This document shows, piece after piece, positions 23,609 through 24,863 of a DNA stretch of 24,863 nucleotides. The first letter of the stretch is position 1. Every line of letters begins with the position of its first letter. Location: positions 1 to 24,863 of the forward strand of contig URZP01000011.1 of assembly GCA_900552365.1 (NCBI GenBank), written 5' to 3'. This DNA is from an uncultured Coriobacteriaceae bacterium (GTDB lineage: Bacteria > Actinomycetota > Coriobacteriia > Coriobacteriales > Eggerthellaceae). The translations under genes were made by a program, and so were the position numbers. The notes beneath the pieces are model-generated. The model was not told where the DNA came from. It was given only the letters and a program-made list of their open reading frames with translations, and did not search any database.

Positions 23609-24706
23609 ATGCTCGTAGTTCTTTCCGGTGGTGGCACTGCAGGCCATATCAACCCGGCATTGGCATTGGCGGACGTTCTGGCCGAGCGCGGCTGCGAGGT
23701 TCGCTTCGCGGGCACGCCTCAAGGTGTCGAGTCGCGTCTCGTTTCCGAGGCGGGCATTCCGTTCAAGGGTTTCGAGGCTGCCGGCTTCAATCGCAACCAT
23801 CCGCTGAGCCTTTTCAAGGGCGTTGCTCTTATCGAGAAGAGCACCTTTGCAGCTAAGAAGTGGTTCGTCGAGATCAAGCCTGATGTCGTTGTTGGATTCG
23901 GTGGCTATGTTTCCATCCCCGTCGGCCGCGCCGCCGAGAAGATGGGCATTCCTGTTGTCATCCATGAGCAGAATTCCGTTATGGGAATGGCCAACAAGTA
24001 CCTTGGCAAGAAGGCTGCACGCGTTTGCCTGACCTACGACAACGCGGCGAAGGATCTCCCCAGCACCAAGAACGTGGTTGTCACGGGCAACCCGGTTCGC
24101 GCGAGCATCTTCGAGTCCACTCGTGCGGAGGGCCGTGAAATGCTGGGCATTCCCGACGACGCGCGCATGCTGCTGGTGTTCGGCGGCAGCTTAGGCGCGC
24201 GTCATATCAATCAGGCACTGGTTAGCATGAAGGATAAGCTGCTCTCTTATCCCGACTTGTATGTGGTTCATGTCACGGGCCCGAAGGAACTTGACAGCGT
24301 CACCCAGGCGCTTTCCCTTACCAAGGACGAGGCGAAGCGCTGGAAGCTCTTCGGCTATCAGGATCAGATGGGGAAGTGCATGGCCGCAACCGACGCTATC
24401 GTGTCGCGTGCGGGCGCCACGTCCCTTGCCGAGATCTCCGCGCGAGCGATTCCGGCCCTTCTTGTTCCGTTCCCGTATGCCACCGAGGATCATCAAACTA
24501 TGAACGCGCGTTCATACGTTGAGGCGGGATGCGCGCTGATGATTCCTGATGCCGACGTCGAAACGCCGGCGTTTGCTCGCGACGTATGCGAGCTTATCGA
24601 GAACGCCGAATTGCGCGCAAGCATGACCGCAGCCGCCAAGCAACAGAAGACCGCTGACGCTGCACGTCTTCTTGCCGACGAGGTCATGGCTGCTGCCAAG
24701 AAGTAA
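23609..24706 (+). CDS. murG: Lipid II synthase MurG
   Basis: A 365-aa GT-B glycosyltransferase that adds GlcNAc from UDP-GlcNAc to lipid I on the cytoplasmic face of the membrane. The N-terminal loop SGGGTAGHINPALA holds His13. GFGGYVSIP, IHEQNSVMGMANK and TGNPVR follow. The UDP-GlcNAc domain has VFGGSLGARHINQAL, SRAGATSLAEI and ATEDHQTMNA. AAGGAG lies 8 nt before the ATG within the end of ftsW. It is the last gene of the operon seen here. The 157 nt after it hold no gene start I can support. Confidence 0.96.
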   Translation: MLVVLSGGGTAGHINPALALADVLAERGCEVRFAGTPQGVESRLVSEAGIPFKGFEAAGFNRNHPLSLFKGVALIEKSTFAAKKWFVEIKPDVVVGFGGYVSIPVGRAAEKMGIPVVIHEQNSVMGMANKYLGKKAARVCLTYDNAAKDLPSTKNVVVTGNPVRASIFESTRAEGREMLGIPDDARMLLVFGGSLGARHINQALVSMKDKLLSYPDLYVVHVTGPKELDSVTQALSLTKDEAKRWKLFGYQDQMGKCMAATDAIVSRAGATSLAEISARAIPALLVPFPYATEDHQTMNARSYVEAGCALMIPDADVETPAFARDVCELIENAELRASMTAAAKQQKTADAARLLADEVMAAAKK

Positions 24707-24745
24707 CCCGATGCAGGTTGCCTTGCGCGCTTCTTCTTGTAAAGC

Positions 24746-24790
24746 CTGAAGTTTCAGATCAGCCCTACTTGAAGTTTGAAACTTCAAGTA
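24746..24790. promoter_or_regulatory. Perfect 25-nt palindrome and a half-related site after murG
   Basis: TACTTGAAGTTT, one G, and AAACTTCAAGTA (24766-24790) form a perfect palindrome. CTGAAGTTTCAG (24746-24757) is a shorter palindrome sharing the core TGAAGTTT. The length and the AT-rich symmetric form suit an operator for a dimeric regulator of a gene beyond the window. It could also fold as a weak terminator, because T-rich sequence follows. Confidence 0.5.
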
Positions 24791-24863
24791 TGGTTATTTC
24801 TTTTAGTCTTTTGGTTGATTCTCAACTCGTTTCCTCTGACTTACTCTGATATCAACGAGAGAT

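Overview
The window is about 60% G+C by eye. It has the look of an actinobacterial chromosome from the class Coriobacteriia, probably the Eggerthellaceae. That placement is inferred from protein character and from the gene order pyrG / Xer recombinase / mraZ / division and cell wall (dcw) cluster; no rRNA marker is present to confirm it. Most of the window is housekeeping. No transposase, phage gene, CRISPR array, tRNA or rRNA gene was seen.

Layout. (1) 1-4.8 kb: a secreted coiled-coil NlpC/P60 peptidoglycan hydrolase, then a divergent pair made of an ATP-grasp ligase of the D-aspartate ligase (Asl) type on the minus strand and a glutamine-hydrolysing asparagine synthetase on the plus strand. 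(2) 4.9-7.2 kb: a minus-strand pair, a DUF1846 protein followed by the tRNA t6A-cyclising enzyme TcdA. (3) 7.2-9.3 kb: a lower-G+C accessory island. It holds one unrecognised 349-aa gene whose C-terminal half looks like a PD-(D/E)XK/DUF559-type nuclease fold. The gene is bracketed by two inverted pairs of a 23-nt repeat. (4) 9.3-12.1 kb: CTP synthase (minus) and a Xer tyrosine recombinase (plus), divergent. (5) 12.1-24.7 kb: a long plus-strand dcw operon, mraZ-rsmH-ftsL-ftsI-murE-murF-mraY-murD-ftsW-murG, tightly packed except for a 107-nt gap between ftsI and murE.

How the genes fit together. MurE, MurF and MurD build the UDP-MurNAc-pentapeptide. MraY and MurG make lipid I and lipid II. FtsW and FtsI polymerise and cross-link at the septum with FtsL as scaffold, and MraZ is the likely local regulator. 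The Asl-like ligase and the asparagine synthetase could add and amidate a D-aspartate side chain on the precursor, and the NlpC/P60 enzyme would cleave the finished wall. The window is therefore strongly weighted to peptidoglycan biology.

The main points for a second look are the Asl/AsnB pair, the inverted 23-nt repeat pairs around the accessory gene, a helically phased array of CCCAC boxes upstream of mraZ, the KTS (not KTG) motif in FtsI, apparent leaderless starts, and a perfect 25-nt palindrome after murG.
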